In this document: piece by piece, positions 39,701 to 54,563 of the stretch
Position numbering within the stretch: position 1 is the first letter of the stretch
How the letters are laid out: each line of letters starts with the position of its first letter
Assembly (NCBI GenBank): GCA_029962745.1
Contig: CM057156.1
Location: 28,601,791-28,665,790, forward strand
Length of the DNA stretch: 64,000 nt
DNA from: Echinometra lucunter
Lineage: Eukaryota > Echinodermata > Echinoidea > Camarodonta > Echinometridae
Reading direction: 5' to 3'
Program-made: the position numbers and the translations under genes
Notes under the pieces: generated by a model
The model's input: the letters and a program-made list of their open reading frames with translations, nothing else
The model's database searches: none
What the model was told of the DNA's origin: nothing

Positions 39701-42700
39701 CTGCAGCTCTTAAAGGCTGTGCAGTTTTGGTGGGCCCTCCAGAAATAATTCATTAGATTTCTTTGCTTGTAGCTGGTCAGTAGCAAATTGAGCAAAACTA
39801 AGATACGGTGAAGTTTCTTTTCTCCTCCGGTTGAATATTGAATGAATGGAAGACTAAAAATAGATTTTAAAAATCTTGGGTGAGTGATTTAAATCTCCAT
39901 CAATATTGACGAACATCACTCATTGCCTGTAAATCTTATAAAACCAATGGGAGTTCTGTTTATGGGGCAGGCATAGCAAAACACTGCAGTCGTTGTAGGG
40001 AGTGGTCGAGGTGCAGGGATCCTAGCGTAGGTTAAGTGCAGCCCTTACAGTGTATTTCTTTCAGATACATTCACTAAAATTCACCAGAAATCATGAACGG
40101 CATCACATGATCTCACGCATTTATCCTTTCATGCAAGGCAAAAAAGAAGAGCCTATATTTTAATCAATCATGCCAATTTTCTTTTTGCTACCAAACTGTA
40201 CATCATCTTTCATGGAGAGGTGATAGCCTAATATTTCTATTGTGCATTAGCTGCACTTACACGCATGCAGGTGTACAATGTATGATTATTCTATCCCTGG
40301 GTCTTGCGTTTCAAGTACACTGATTCTTCCAAGAGTTTATGAACGTATCATTGGTGGCCTATTTGTGCCAGGCCCCATTTATGACATATTGGAGTTTGAC
40401 GTACAACTCAGGGTTGTATATACCAGCTTTCTGTCACTGTGATAGTGCCCCAATATTAGGCAATTGTGGAACTAAATAGAATACAGGTGTAAAGTTTTCT
40501 TGACAAAAAAAAAATTGCTTGTTGCATGCCATGAATTGGTGATAAAAACTGGTATCACCGTGATACCAGTTTTTTTTTTCTCCCTTCAGAATATATTATT
40601 TTGGTTGCATACCTTAAACCAAAAAATTGGTGATACCCTTTTATTTTCTCTCTTCAGAATATTTTCAATTTTGGAAAGGAATTAACTGTCATTTCTATTA
40701 CTCATGAAGCATTTTTATTGAAGTGACCCTAGAGTGTAGCTTAAACTTGTGAAACTCAGTGCTCGAGTACCACAAGCGTACGGTCATGTGATGACTTATG
40801 AAGATATTACACCATTGCGTGCTGCATAGCAAGTAGTATTGGAGATTATAGATCTGTGAAGTATTGCAGATCTATAATCTACACTGTCAAGTCATTCACC
40901 TTCAACCAGCACCTTTCATCTTCTTTACTCATCCACTTGAGGAAGCATGAGTGCCAGATTGTTTTTGAACTTGGAAGACAGAGAATGATTAGTGATGCAT
41001 TGACCTGTTGAACACCGAGTCCAAGATATTCGGGCTGGGGTCTATGGAAAATATGTGTTATACTAAACTTGAATAGTGCTCTACAAGAAAAACAATCAAT
41101 ATATATTATGGATTTAGTTTCAGCATTAATTCTGACGGATCAGAATGATCAGTCAGTGAGCAAAACTGTGGAACACCTTAATTCTTGGGCATGATTGATT
41201 TGCCTACATTATCTTAGAATGGGTTAACATCTAACTTAGATCTTTTTAAAGTCAGCATTAAACTTTTCATTACCAGTGGCTGTTAGAATTTATGATGTGC
41301 ACTGTACTACTGTAGACATGGTAACTTTAATCTCTTTCTTTGTATTTGTAACGCAGTAGTAAAGAATTTGGAAAAAATCAACTCCAATGCAATTTTGAAA
41401 CCCTGTTGTTTTGCTCATAGGAATCATGTTCTGTATACATAGTGGGTCAGTTTAATGTTTGCACATATGTGATGGGCAAGGCTATTGAATTAGCCCTTAG
41501 ATTGATTTTTCCAAAGTTTTTGCAGTTGTGGTCTTTGTAAACTTGATGGTGTCATAAGGGTTAAGCATCCTGCATAAAAAGAGAAATTTCTACAGATCAT
41601 AAAATCATAAAGATTGTTGAATGTCACATCTTGTGGATATCAAGATTAAAAATGCAACAACTTGGTGTCCAACTCATAGGAGGAATATGCTAAAAATCAT
41701 CTAGGCACCACGCACTGTTGGTCGGGCTAATTTCACGACTTCAGATTGGTCAGGAGGTGTTGTTGCATAGAGGTTATGGTTTTACAATATGTATGACCAG
41801 CAGGAGGCATTGAAACGTGACAAAAAGAATGACCCATCCCCTACCAAAATCTAATTGGCTATGGATCGTTTGTTAAAGAGTGTGCAGATTCCTCTCGAGA
41901 GACTTTCAGCATCAAATTTCCCATACATTTGTGAGAGTTCCTACAAGAGATGCAGTGCAGATTGTTGGAATACTTTTATGTCCATGAAGTGGAGTTTAAA
42001 TCATTGATCACTATAATTTGTTTGAATTGTAAATTTGGCAAAGCAATAATTATTTCTGAAATCATTAGTGTAGCCCTTCTTCCAAGGCTAGGGCCACATT
42101 TCACTTCTGTTGAAAAGAATAAAGGTTCCACCAAAAATCATTTAAGTTAAGATTTTTCTGCTTCTATCTTTAATAACATTTTGGATTGTGTTTTTATTCA
42201 GTATTGAAGAGAAAGTAAAAGTTTTAGTTAGTAATTTTTACATTCTTTGTCTATTTTATGTGCCTACTCTCCTTCTTTTCCCCTGCAAATATAATACATT
42301 TACATGTATGCCTTCTGCCATACATATCAAACAAACAGAAATCAGATTAAAATAAGGCTTGTTCACATCTGCCGTGCCAAACAGCTTTAAAAAAAACTAG
42401 GGCAGTGGGGGAGAGGGTGTGCATACAAAGTAAATGCAAGCAATGCAACCAAGGCGCTATTCACATACTCACCGACCTGCATGTCATAAGATACAGAATT
42501 GCAACATGCAGTTTGCTTTTTCAAAAATACACGCTTTTTTTTAGGGGGGGGGGAGTTGAAGTGGTTTGCTGCATGTGGCATATATCTGATGAACAAGTCT
42601 TTAGAATGTAGTTTGAATCATTTGGATCTTTGAATGAACTGTTTGTTTCATTTCCTGACCCCAAGAAGGGGATTAACACAAATCCTGCAGTGCCCTTCTG

Positions 42701-45700
42701 GCTTCTTGAGATCATATCTATCTTCAAATAGGCAATATATGTGGGTCTCTTATTCCTTCCATGCATTTTGCTCTCTCCCACATACATGTACCTTCTGCCC
42801 CTTGAGAATCCTGTAAGACCAGTTCACATATGGTATGTTCAACAGCAGTAGTCTTTGGAATGACATAATGAATGTACATGAACATGTTTCATCTTTCTTC
42901 ATCTTAATACACATACTGTAAATAAGGAAGTGTAGTGAACTGCAGTAAATTATAAAATGCATATTGTTGAAAATCATTTTATTGCATTAAAAAATACATG
43001 TCAAAAGCCATAGAGTGGGAATACCCCCTTGGCCCTACTACCTTGAATAGACTTGAGACCTGTTAACATATGAATGGTAAACTCCTGTGGTAACCCCCAG
43101 GGTTGTTTTGCTTATGAATGAATGTGTAGGAGGAGGACAAAAAAACTTGGCCAAGTCAAAAACATCTTATTTGCCTCCTGGTGGCAAAATTGGACCAATC
43201 GAATTCTTATAAAGTTGGAACAAATATGACATGAACTTCTCTGCACATTTGTTGCTAAAACTCTCTTTTATTTGAGCATAAACTATAATTGACATGTTAA
43301 TGTGCATCTCATTGCCAGTAATGTAATTTAATTAGAAAAAAAAAACAACTTGGGGCCTTGCCACAGGATATCTGACTGAAACTTTTTTTTAATTTATATG
43401 TATCAGACTGAAACTTTAATATGACCAAAACCTGTTATTCCACATGCCAAATTACAACCTTTAATTCACTGTCACTGTCACTATCACTATCACTATCACC
43501 AAGAATTTCACCGTTCGCATTTCACATGCAAAATTTTGTGCATGCCACTCCATTGTGCTAAAAGCCATCCATGCACTCGAAATTCCTCCAATTTAAATCA
43601 GGAACATCTCCAAAAGTTGATTAAAAATCTTAATGTAATAGATATAGAAAATCAATCCTAGTGATTATAATTTCTTATTCTAATTTTGGAGTTGTCCCTA
43701 ATTACAATCGGCTTAGATTAATTTCTAAGCCAATTTCTAAGCCAAAATTTAGAGTGTGTACATGTATTTCATGTGTTGTAGGTCCTTGTTACTCAAAGCT
43801 CCTTTTTCCTTCCCCCTGATATTTCTTCGCTCCAAAACATGAATATGAATATAAATATAAATGCAGTATGTGGATGAACCTTCACTAGCTCTGCACGTAA
43901 AAGCCCCCCTGGGATGAACATGATGAGCTTGCTAAGTAGACAGAGATAATGTTTCTTGACTTGCTGAATTGTTTGCATTACACTGTCTTGGTTCCCATTT
44001 ATGTTTCTTTCCCTAAGGAAATGAAGGTTGTACAAATCATCCCAATGCTTCTCTCAAGGCTGTAGTGTATTCTTCAATCCTAGATTTTTTTTTTCAAGAA
44101 GGAAAACAGAATGTACATATAAAGTTTAGTAATAATAATAAGACTGGTTCATGCAGCCCGTAACAAAAGAGTTTCTTTATGAACTTTTGATACAAAGTAG
44201 GAATGAGCAATACAAAAAACAAACTCCAGATCAATGTATTTTTAAATCTTCAATTTGAAATGACAGTAAAGGAAGAAGAATCACATAGTGATATTAAAAA
44301 AAAAAGCAGCAGAAACTGAAATTGAAGTGAGGTAAATGATTTAAACTGGATTGTTCTGCCCTACTTTGACAAAAGGAAGCAAATGACATATCAACCAAAT
44401 TTTAGTTCATGTTTTACCTAATGTACTCTCCTTCCAGGCCAAATTTTCTGCATGAACACTCATCTTGCTAAGAGATATGTTAGGCAAGACACCATTTGTA
44501 TTGCATTTTAATGACAGATACATTGTGCTCTTTACAGGAAATGTCACTTTTGTCACTTGCTCCCTTTTGCCAAATAAGGGCAGTATTATACAGTCAAGAA
44601 AAACAGAAACAAACCTCAAAGACAGGTAATTAATGAAAATTGAATGTAAAATAATAACTTGATTGATGTGAAAGAAAATATACAGACATTTTTTACATTT
44701 TTAACAATGACTTTGCTATTCATGCATTCTTTTCTGGCTATGTAACTTTAAAATACATTAGGTGTTAGTAAGAATAGAGATGCTATGGATCCCCTGAAGG
44801 AATTTCTTTGCACTGCATGCTTATAGATATATTCCCCCACAGTCAAAGCTTATATATCAGGAAGTTTTTATTCATTTGAAGAAAAAAAAATGTTTAGCAA
44901 CTACTTGTAAACTGTGTTGTATCATTTCAACTGGTTTGAACTTTTTTTAATATTTATGAATTTATCTTGATTCTGCAGAGAACATTCTTCCGTTCTCTTT
45001 CTCATGTGATATTTCAGATATACACTGTACCTTTAAACACTTTGGCAGCTACAGCGGGAAATAGTTTAATTGAAATGTACTGTCCCTTACAGTCATAGGA
45101 TTTCTTTGCTTCTTAAGTTAAGTTATCGATTTTCCAACCATCAGACGTGAGTAGTGTGCTAAGTATGCTTCCTTTTGTTTTTATTTAAATGGGGACTTGG
45201 GAATAGATAGGAATGATCAGTCATGCTTATATAAAGAACTATTTCATGAAGTCATTAGAAAACTGCACAAGATAATTGAGGTTACCTTGCTCGAGGTGCT
45301 CACTGCCTGTGTGTCTACAAAATACACCTCCCCCCCCCCCCCCCTCATATCCACTTCTGAGTAAAATCAGTCTCTTGACCCTATTAGCTTTCCAATAATT
45401 CCACATGTACATGACATAACTAAGATAAGTCATTTGAGCCCCCCCCCCCTGTTTTTTTTTAAAGAAATGTATCTACAGGGGATGCATCCTTTCCTACTCT
45501 ACATTACCTGTTATATATCAGTATAACATTTTAAACATTATTTTCTACACCTACATCTAGATGTAACACACATCATTAATTTGACCTTCAAATGTGTTAT
45601 TATACATATTGAAAGTGCCCTTCAATTGGTTATTATTCAAACACATCAGAGATATATTGTTCGTAGCTCCCTACTACTCTTTATCATGCTTGATTCTCAG

Positions 45701-48700
45701 AAAATAGATTCTGCCTGACATCAAATTCTGAATACGATAATTCATTTGACCTTTTGTACTGTTGCAATAGTTCCACACCTGACTTAAATAATTCATTTGA
45801 CCTTCAGACAGTAGAATAATAGCTGTGACTAATGGCTCTCTCCCCTTATTAACTCTATGCTTCACTTCCAATTTTAGCAAAAAAGAGTTCAGTCAGTACA
45901 TTCAGTCCTAAGACTAAACCTAACACAAGGTAATTAGTTTCACTATAATGTTGTGGAATAAGAGCTCTGGAGAGTGATACTCCTCCCCCCCCCCCCCCCC
46001 CCCCCCCCACCTCTTCCCTCCATTTACAAAATTAAATTTGCTTCCCCTATCAACAAATGAATTCAGTCTCCACATTCATTCCTGAGTTGACATCTAACAC
46101 AGATAATTTATTAGAAATAATAGATAAAAATAGATCAAATAATAGATCTATTGAGTGCCCCCCACCCCTTGCTAACACTTTTCTGCTTCTCATTTCATCA
46201 AACGAGTTCAGTTCTTACATTCAATCCTAAGTCTACATCTAACACAGATATTCATATGGCCTTCATTGTATAAAGTAAAGTAAAGATCTAGTGCCCCTAC
46301 CTCTTACTAAGACTTCTTCAGTTTTAATCCTGACATATAAATGTATGTGGAGTCTGTACCTTCATTCCTAAATCTTCATCTAACATGGATAAATTTTTTC
46401 ACCTTCATTTTGTGGAAAAAAAGAAATCATTCTGGGGAGTGCCCCCTTCCTTTACTTTATAATCTCAACAAATAAGTTCAGTTTTTGTGCTCAGTCCTAA
46501 GCCTGCATTCCTCCCAGGTCATTGCTGGTAATTCATTTTACCTTTGTAATAAACTGTTGTATAGGACCTGAAAGTGCTCATTCTCCTTACTAACTGTACT
46601 TCGCTTCCATTTCAGCACATAAGTCCAGTCCTTATGCTATTTCCACATCTTGCTCTGATATCAATTTGGCCTTCAAGTGCAGAATAATTGATAATGCCCC
46701 CCTTCAACTCTACTTCCTCCCAATACATCCAATCTTAAGTCCACATCTAACATCTCATTGTAGGGAGTAATAGATGTTGAGAGCTCCTCTTTTCTTTTTA
46801 TAACTCTATTTCACGTCCAATATTTTAAAGCAGGTTCAGTCTCGACATGTCACCATAAGTCTACATCTAACATTGATAATTCATTTGGCATTGATTGTGT
46901 GGAGTAATAAACCTCAGTGGTGCCCACCATACTAGCTCTCTTTTATTTCCATAAGAGGTCCTAAAAGTGCCCCCTCCCCTGACTGTTTCTATGCTTCATC
47001 CAATTTTAACAAATAAGTTCATTCTCTATATTCCATCCTATGTCCATTTCTGTAAATGGAGATTATTCTTTTTGCCTTCAGTGTAAAAAACAATAGATGT
47101 CCATAATGTCTCCTACCCATACTAACTCTGGTTTTCATCTGTTCTCTCTAAAAAAGTACTACCCATCCTTTTAGTCCTAAGTCAACATCTAACACTGATA
47201 ATTCATTTGACCTTTGTCATATTAAGTAATAGATCTTGAAAGTTTATCTCCCCCCCCCCCCCCCCGTCGATTCTAATCCGAAAAAATACTTTGAACCTAC
47301 ACATTCAATCTTAAAGCTGAAGCTCCTCATTGCCAGTATGACCCTTCATGTCCATGTTCTGAGCCGATGGTGTTTATCTTGGCCTGGCTCCCCTCTTTGT
47401 CATATGTCGCCCTCAGGGGAGCACGGCCTAGGAGTGATGACGTTCCGGCATTTGCAAATGTCACATTGGCAGATGTCTGAATATAGACTGCAGGAGGGGA
47501 TGCATGTCACATTCTCATGGGCTTGGATAGAAAGGAAAGAAGAAATGAAGAAGTAAGGGGAAAAAAACCCCCACTATTTTCTCAGGCAACTTCATCCGAT
47601 TAGCCTCTCCATCAGAGCCACAGAAACAGATCTATGTGGCATTTTGAGAGGGCCGTGGGGAGGGGGGGAAGTACCAAAATAGGTTGGTGTTTAGATTGGG
47701 GTTGGGAACAGGAGGGGGGTACAAAATTGCAAAATAGACTTACCATTTGGTATTTGTTAGGGGTGTAGGTTATCCATCCAGTTTTTATTTTGGTGGGAGT
47801 GTGAAGGGTCGAGAGGAGTTGATAATGAACCAAGTCAGAAAAGCAAAGCTACCTTCTGACTCCTTTTTCTTGTCCTGTTGAGAATCTTAAAACTTTTTCA
47901 GCCCTTGAGTATGGTTTGATATCAGCGTAACATGCAGCATCCGTAAACCCAGCCCTTTCTGGAGCTCAGTGTTCAACATGTTGATACTGAAGCAAAGATC
48001 TATAGGAAGTCCATACGAATTTTCTGACCTTATCCTAAATTGTAGTTAGGAATGTAAAATGTGAAATGATTCTTTGCATTTCACAAGTAATATCAACTGT
48101 TAGCAGACATTTACCTGGCAAAATATCCTGAGGCATGGTGATCCACAGTGTTTGAAGATGGATGTGCATGTTCACTTCTTCTCATGTGAATCAGACAGGA
48201 GTGCCTTAAGGAGTAGAACATCAAGGCCGTCTTTTGCAAAGACATGTCATTTCTTTCTGGAGAGATTTAGAGGATTGTATATCTCCTATATCTTCCAGGG
48301 GAAAAGATGTCTTAAAGAGGAAAAACACTATGGCCTTGAACTTTTGATGGTATAAAATGTATGAAAATGTAAATGTATTTTATGTAATATGAATGTAATC
48401 TTTAAGAAATAGATTGTGTTGATTTTTGTATTGAAATTTACCTTGGCTTTGATCATGGTTGCCTCTTTTTTTATAAAAGTGAAGTAAGGAATGTATGAAA
48501 CAAATTATATGAAATGCCATGAAGAATAAATAGGCTCATTCTAAGTGTTTTGTCATTTCCACATGGGGTTCAGTTCTGTATGATATGATGAGAAGGATTA
48601 AGTCTTGGATGTGAATGGGTCAATAATGATGGATATCAAGGTGTTGAAGAATTTTTGCACCACAATTTCAGACACTTAGACAGTGAAAATGATTAGGTAT

Positions 48701-51700
48701 TTAGCCCATGTGGACTGTAAATTTATCAGTAGCATAATATTAGAAATCATAATAACGATTTATTTACCCAAGAAAGCCTCATCATGCTGTTCTTTGTGAC
48801 GACCCAGCAAATTATTTTTATCTCAGCAATTGCAAGTGCTGGTTGAGTGGGACAAAAGTGGGTAAAACTTCTTGCCCAAGGACAGGGGCGGTGCTACGGG
48901 GGGGGGGGGGGGGGTGACTTCCCTCCATGACTTTTCATGTGACCTTAAAAAAAAAGGACAAAAGGAAGAAAAAAAGAGGAGAAAAAAGAGAGAACAGTAT
49001 GGGAAAAGAAAGGGTTGGATCACATAACTATATGATACCCTTATTTTTCCATTTAAAACGTACATAAACTCACCTATGGGTCATCTTACCACCCCCTCCC
49101 CCCTTTAAAATACCCTGGTGCCAACCCTGCCCAAGGACATACATGTAGGCACCTAGTGATGATTGAACCCAGGACCTCTTGTATAATTGGTCAAAAGCCT
49201 TCACCAATATACCACAGTACTCTCACATAAAATTCTCAAGGATAATTCCTTGGGATTTATTTGCCAATGTTAGATTTTTTAGCTGATATGTGTTTTAATG
49301 TGAATTGGTCAGTGATATTGAAGATGCAGTCATAAATGGTTGGATCTATGCAGGTGCAAATGAGAATAGGCCTTATATTGCAAACTTAAGGTGAAATGGG
49401 AAAATCCTCACTAAGTTAATTACATCCCTCATGGTTTGTTATGAAGACCCAGATTCTTTCCTGAATCCATCTCTATACTCACAACTCTGCTGGCCAAGGG
49501 TGCGTTTCTGCTCATTTTTTTGAAGGCAGGATGAGCGTTTTGAAATGAACATTGTAAACGCACATCGTAAACGCGGTTTCACGGGGTACTGTTTATGCTT
49601 CTCTTCTAAAGGCAAAGGGCAGGTCAAGCTGGGTCTTGAGCTTTTTCATAAGTTTGGAGTTACTGTATGTATAGGCTAATAGGGAAATATAGAAAGAGGA
49701 AATGATAGGATAAAACAAGGAAAAAATATAGAAAGATAGAAAAAGAAGAAGATAGAAGGAAAAAAAATAACAAAAGGAAGACCGGAAGAGGAAATGACAG
49801 AATTAACATAGAGTAACATAAGGAAAGATAGAAAGACTGGAATATAGAAGAAAACACCAATGAAATAAGGAAAGATAGAAAATAGGATAAAACAAGGAAA
49901 AAATATAGAAAGATAGAAAAAGAAGAAGATAGAAGGAAAAAAAATAACAAAAGGAAGACCGGAAGAGGAAATGACAGAATTAACATAGAGTAACATAAGG
50001 AAAGATAGAAAGACTGGAATATAGAAGAAAACACCAATGAAATAAGGAAAGATAGAAAATAGGATAAAACAAAGAATAACATAAGGAGAGATAATAAATA
50101 GGAAGAAATAAAGAATAAGAAAGAGGAAATGATATAGGATGAAAGATAGAGAATAACATAGGGAAGCATATAAAGGTGAGAAAATAGAAGGAAAAATAAA
50201 GAATAACATAAGGAAGATTGAATGAGGAAATGATAAAATAAAACAAAGAATAACATTACTAAAGATGGAAAGAAGGGGAAGGTTGTTTATTATGACGTCA
50301 TATAAACACGTTTAGGAATGATTTTGTGTTTCTCCAAAAAGGCGTTTCAGATCGGCGTTTAAACGAAAATGAGAAAGGATGCAACCATGATTTGAACTAA
50401 ATGCATTTCAAAAGCCTGATTTGGGCCTGAAAATAGTGAGCATAAACGCACCCCCAAGATTAATTAGGTTTCAGATTATGGGCATATCCAAGGTAATTAT
50501 TATGTATGCATTCTTTTCCTAGAAATTCAGTTCTTGAAGACGTGAGTACTTGTGATACTCATTCTAATATTTAACTTGGGTAGATGTAATCTGGAGTTCT
50601 AGATAAGGACCTATGAATTTGATAAAATGAAGTTATTTTAGATACAGGTGCAGTGTACAACATGAAATTGATCTGGGAGTAGAAAGTGAAAAAGCGAGTC
50701 TGGAAATTTCTGTTGGAGCCCTGAAGAAAAATTAAAGGAGCTGTTATGAATAAATCTCTAAATAAAGAAATAAACATGCAATAATGTGCTCATGAAATAA
50801 TGATAATAATAGTGGGTTCTTGTATAGTGCTCATGCCTTTCAGAGCTGGCACTCCTGGTGCTCTGCTGTTATTACCCCAGCTTTAGCCATCAAAACATTC
50901 TTGCATTTCAAGGAAATTCTTCTTATCGGGTACCCATTTACTACAAATGTGTCAAGAGTGGCCATTGTAGATTATTGGTCTTGCCAAAAAACATTGGTGT
51001 CAGGGAGGGACTCGAACCGCAAACCTTATTATCTACAGTCCGGTGACGTGTCTGCTAGACCACAACACCTCCACGCATTTATGATGAATGTTCGTAAACT
51101 TGAGCACTGTAATGGTTAAAACTAATGGGGGATGTGAATTCATGAATTTCAGAATTGCATTTAAAAAAAAAAAATTCTGATGGCCATTTGCTCATTGCAA
51201 ATAATCCTGATTTCAAGTAATATAAATTCATATGCTTTAAGTATTCATTCATAGTCTATGCAATTACCTGGGATATGTGAGGAAATTTCAGAGATATTGT
51301 ATAAGATTAAGATTTTCTTTCCTTAAATTGATTTGGATGATTATTTATCAAATATAATCCCCTCTAATATGAATCTAGATGGGTAATTTTCTACTGTAGT
51401 GCTGTCATATATTTGCATATTTATCAAGAAACAGAAATATAAATGAAATTTTAAAAAAACTCAATCAGAACAGTATTTTGCCTAGTGGGCTTTATCAAGC
51501 TTAGTCTAAAAAGTTTTATTTTGGCTTTTTTTCAGCTTTTTTTTTTATTTGTTTCATATTTTATGCATTTTCAGTATCTGAAGTTTTATCCTCTTATCTG
51601 CAGGCCTTTAAATTTTCTCTGTTTTCATGTATGTACATCAGGGGAGGGATATATATTGTGTACATGTGGAACAGTATGAGAACATGTTCATTAAGTTCAT

Positions 51701-54497
51701 GCCTAACATCATGGCTTTTCCTACTAGGTCTGAATACATACATGTACCTGCTAACTGTCCCTATGTAATAGAGACATTCCATCTTTTGGGGAAGAGGAAC
51801 GAGCATTTTTCACCCGTGACGATGCTGCGTCCCTATTTTTGTAAGAATCTGTTTGTAGTAAGGTACAGGAAATTCAGGAATGTCCCTAATATTGACTATT
51901 TCTTAATCATTTGTCCCTATTTCTTGACTTGCAGGGTTGGCAGGTATCATCTTTAGCATTCTTGTTAAGTCTTTAATTTTCTTGATGCCCATAGGCTAAT
52001 TACAGAAACCTCTAATTTCCTGCAGACTATTGTTTGAAATTAAATCTGTTTGTTAAATAATTCCAAATAAGGAAGTCTTTAGTGATACTTAAGTGTCAAC
52101 CTGTACATGAGGGTGTTACACCTTGAGGGTGAGCCTGAACAGGAGGGTGTTACATCTTGAGTGTCAGCCTGAACAGGAGGTGTTAGATCCTGAGTGTCAG
52201 CCTGAACAGCAGGGTGTTACATCTTGAGTGTCAGCCTGAACACGAGGGTGTTACATCTTGAGTGTCAGCCTGAACACGAGGTTGTTACATCTTGAGTGTC
52301 AGCATAAATAGGAGGGTGGTGCATCTTGAGTGTCAGCCTGAGCAGGAGGGTGTTGCATCTTGAGTGTCAGCCTGAACAGGAGGGTGTTGCATCTTAAGTG
52401 TCAGCCTGAACAGGAGGGTGTTACATCTTGAGTGTCAGCCTGAACAGGAGGGTGTTGCATCGTGAGTGTCAGTCTGAACAGGAGGGTGTTACATCTTCCA
52501 TTTATAAGCATATAACATGGTGCTTTTCCTCCTGAAAACCTTTATAAAGTTGCCCTCTGTTTTTAATATGTACCTATCACAAAAAGACATTTTGCTCTTA
52601 TGCTTTCGGTTCCATGTCACTAACATGTATTACAAACATTAGCCTCATTAGTGATCGATATGAAGAAAAGAAGATGAACAAAAAAGTACACATACATATA
52701 AGGCCCAGGACAATGATTTATACTCAGACAGGGCCAACAGATACACTAAGATAACTTATACAAACATATTAAAGTAAGAGTTGTTTAGGTATTGTGAAAG
52801 GAAAAATAAGTTGTATAGTGAGTTGTGTGCAGCGTATGACTGGAGACTGTGGACAATTTTGTGGTTGGGAGTAGTGACAGTCTGTAAAAACATATCACAA
52901 TTTTGAAAAATACATCCTCATTAAAAGGGACCAGCTGAGCAGGCAAGTCAATGTAGGAGTATGCTCACACTCACATGGAACCCTCTGTCCACATCAGTGC
53001 CTTTTTTCTTCTCCTTTCTTCCCTCTCTCTTCCCTTATGCTCTCTTTCTCTCCCACTCGTTTTTTGCATCTCGTTCATTTGCTCCTTTTAGCAGCCTTGT
53101 TTTCTTTTTCTTATTTCATACTTTTCTTCTTTTTTTCAAGGTAATATGTAATACTCCCTATTTTGGATGTATAAATTTATTCTGATTTTATAACTTGCAA
53201 AATGACTTAATCATCAAGGGACTAATGTTTTACAAGCCCTGCTTCTTTTAGTTCCTCATTTCTCCTGTTTTCTTCCTATCTCTTGTATAACCATGTTAAG
53301 TTTTGTATATGTACCTGATATTTATTGCCAACTTATTTCAGTTGTTGTATATAACTTTTATGTTACATTGTAATTTTTTGGTTTTGATGTATGATACATG
53401 AGAAATGAACACACTTGAAACAAATTAGGGCATTCAGGGCATGAAGAGTGCATGTGTTGTGGTTTTATATTATCCTTACATTTCTTCAAACTCCTTGTTA
53501 AACTCCTTGCACTTCTCCCCAGAACTTTGAAATTCATTGATTATGCTAATTTTTGCAGATTCATTTGAAATCATTAGAAGCTTATTTTCTGTCAGTTATA
53601 GACCAATTTTGTTTGTTTGTTTGTATGTTTTTTTTGTTTCATCTTGTATAGAGCTATGTCAGACAAACAGAACTTCAACACAGAGTTTTGAAAGTTTGCC
53701 TCAAACACTACTTGTGATAATCTATGCAAATATGTTCAAAATTTTTAAAAAGCACTTCTTCTCCTTCACTTATTGGCTAATTTAGTAGAAATATTGAAAA
53801 TCATTATAATTGCTTTTGTGGATGCTGGATGAGATCTGTGTCATTCTGGTTGGTAATAAATCTAGAAAGTGTTTACAGGGTTCTTTACTTCTTAAATGTT
53901 ATTGTGGTATCATACTTGGTAATGGATTTAAATACATTTTTGTTTACTCATAAGGGCATTTAAGCAAAGTATTTGTTATTTTGTTTGATGGAGATGTTTC
54001 CATCCCAACAATTTCAAGCAGGTAATATTCATTTGAATTTACTTTTTTTTTTTGGAAAGAGAAGTAAGTGAGAAACATAAAACACTGCTGACCATTAACA
54101 AAACATCATTTTAATACCACTTAATGCAACAAAGTACTGTGTTAATCTTTGATAAAAGCATCTAAAATCCATGGAGAAATACATTTCTTAGCAAGAAGGA
54201 AATGGAACTGCTCAATGTTCTCTCTTTCTCTCTCCCTGTCTTCCTTTTTCCTGTTAATGGTTACGCTTTATCTAAAAATAAAACCCCCTGTATTTCAAAG
54301 AGATTAAGTTGCATTATATCTTAAGACTGCTCATATATCAAAACTGAAGGTGTTCTGAATTCTGTGTCCTCTCTATTTTTTGTTGAAATATTCCATCAAG
54401 AAATTCAACTTTAGATTTGAGACAGTTTTGTTGCACATTGTGGTTTGACTATCATTTTTTTTCCTGTCAGAGTTTCGCCTTTTCCTCCTTTCCCCCT

Positions 54498-54563
<66 letters not shown>

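Noticed and set aside
47236..47556. 106-codon plus frame
   Set aside because: Begins in a C run, has no domain, and overlaps the end of the decayed 141-bp array.
49660..50256. Long hydrophobic minus-strand frames of 198 and 177 codons
   Set aside because: They come from a purine-rich tandem satellite; all three frames are open for the same reason and the duplication repeats the peptide exactly.
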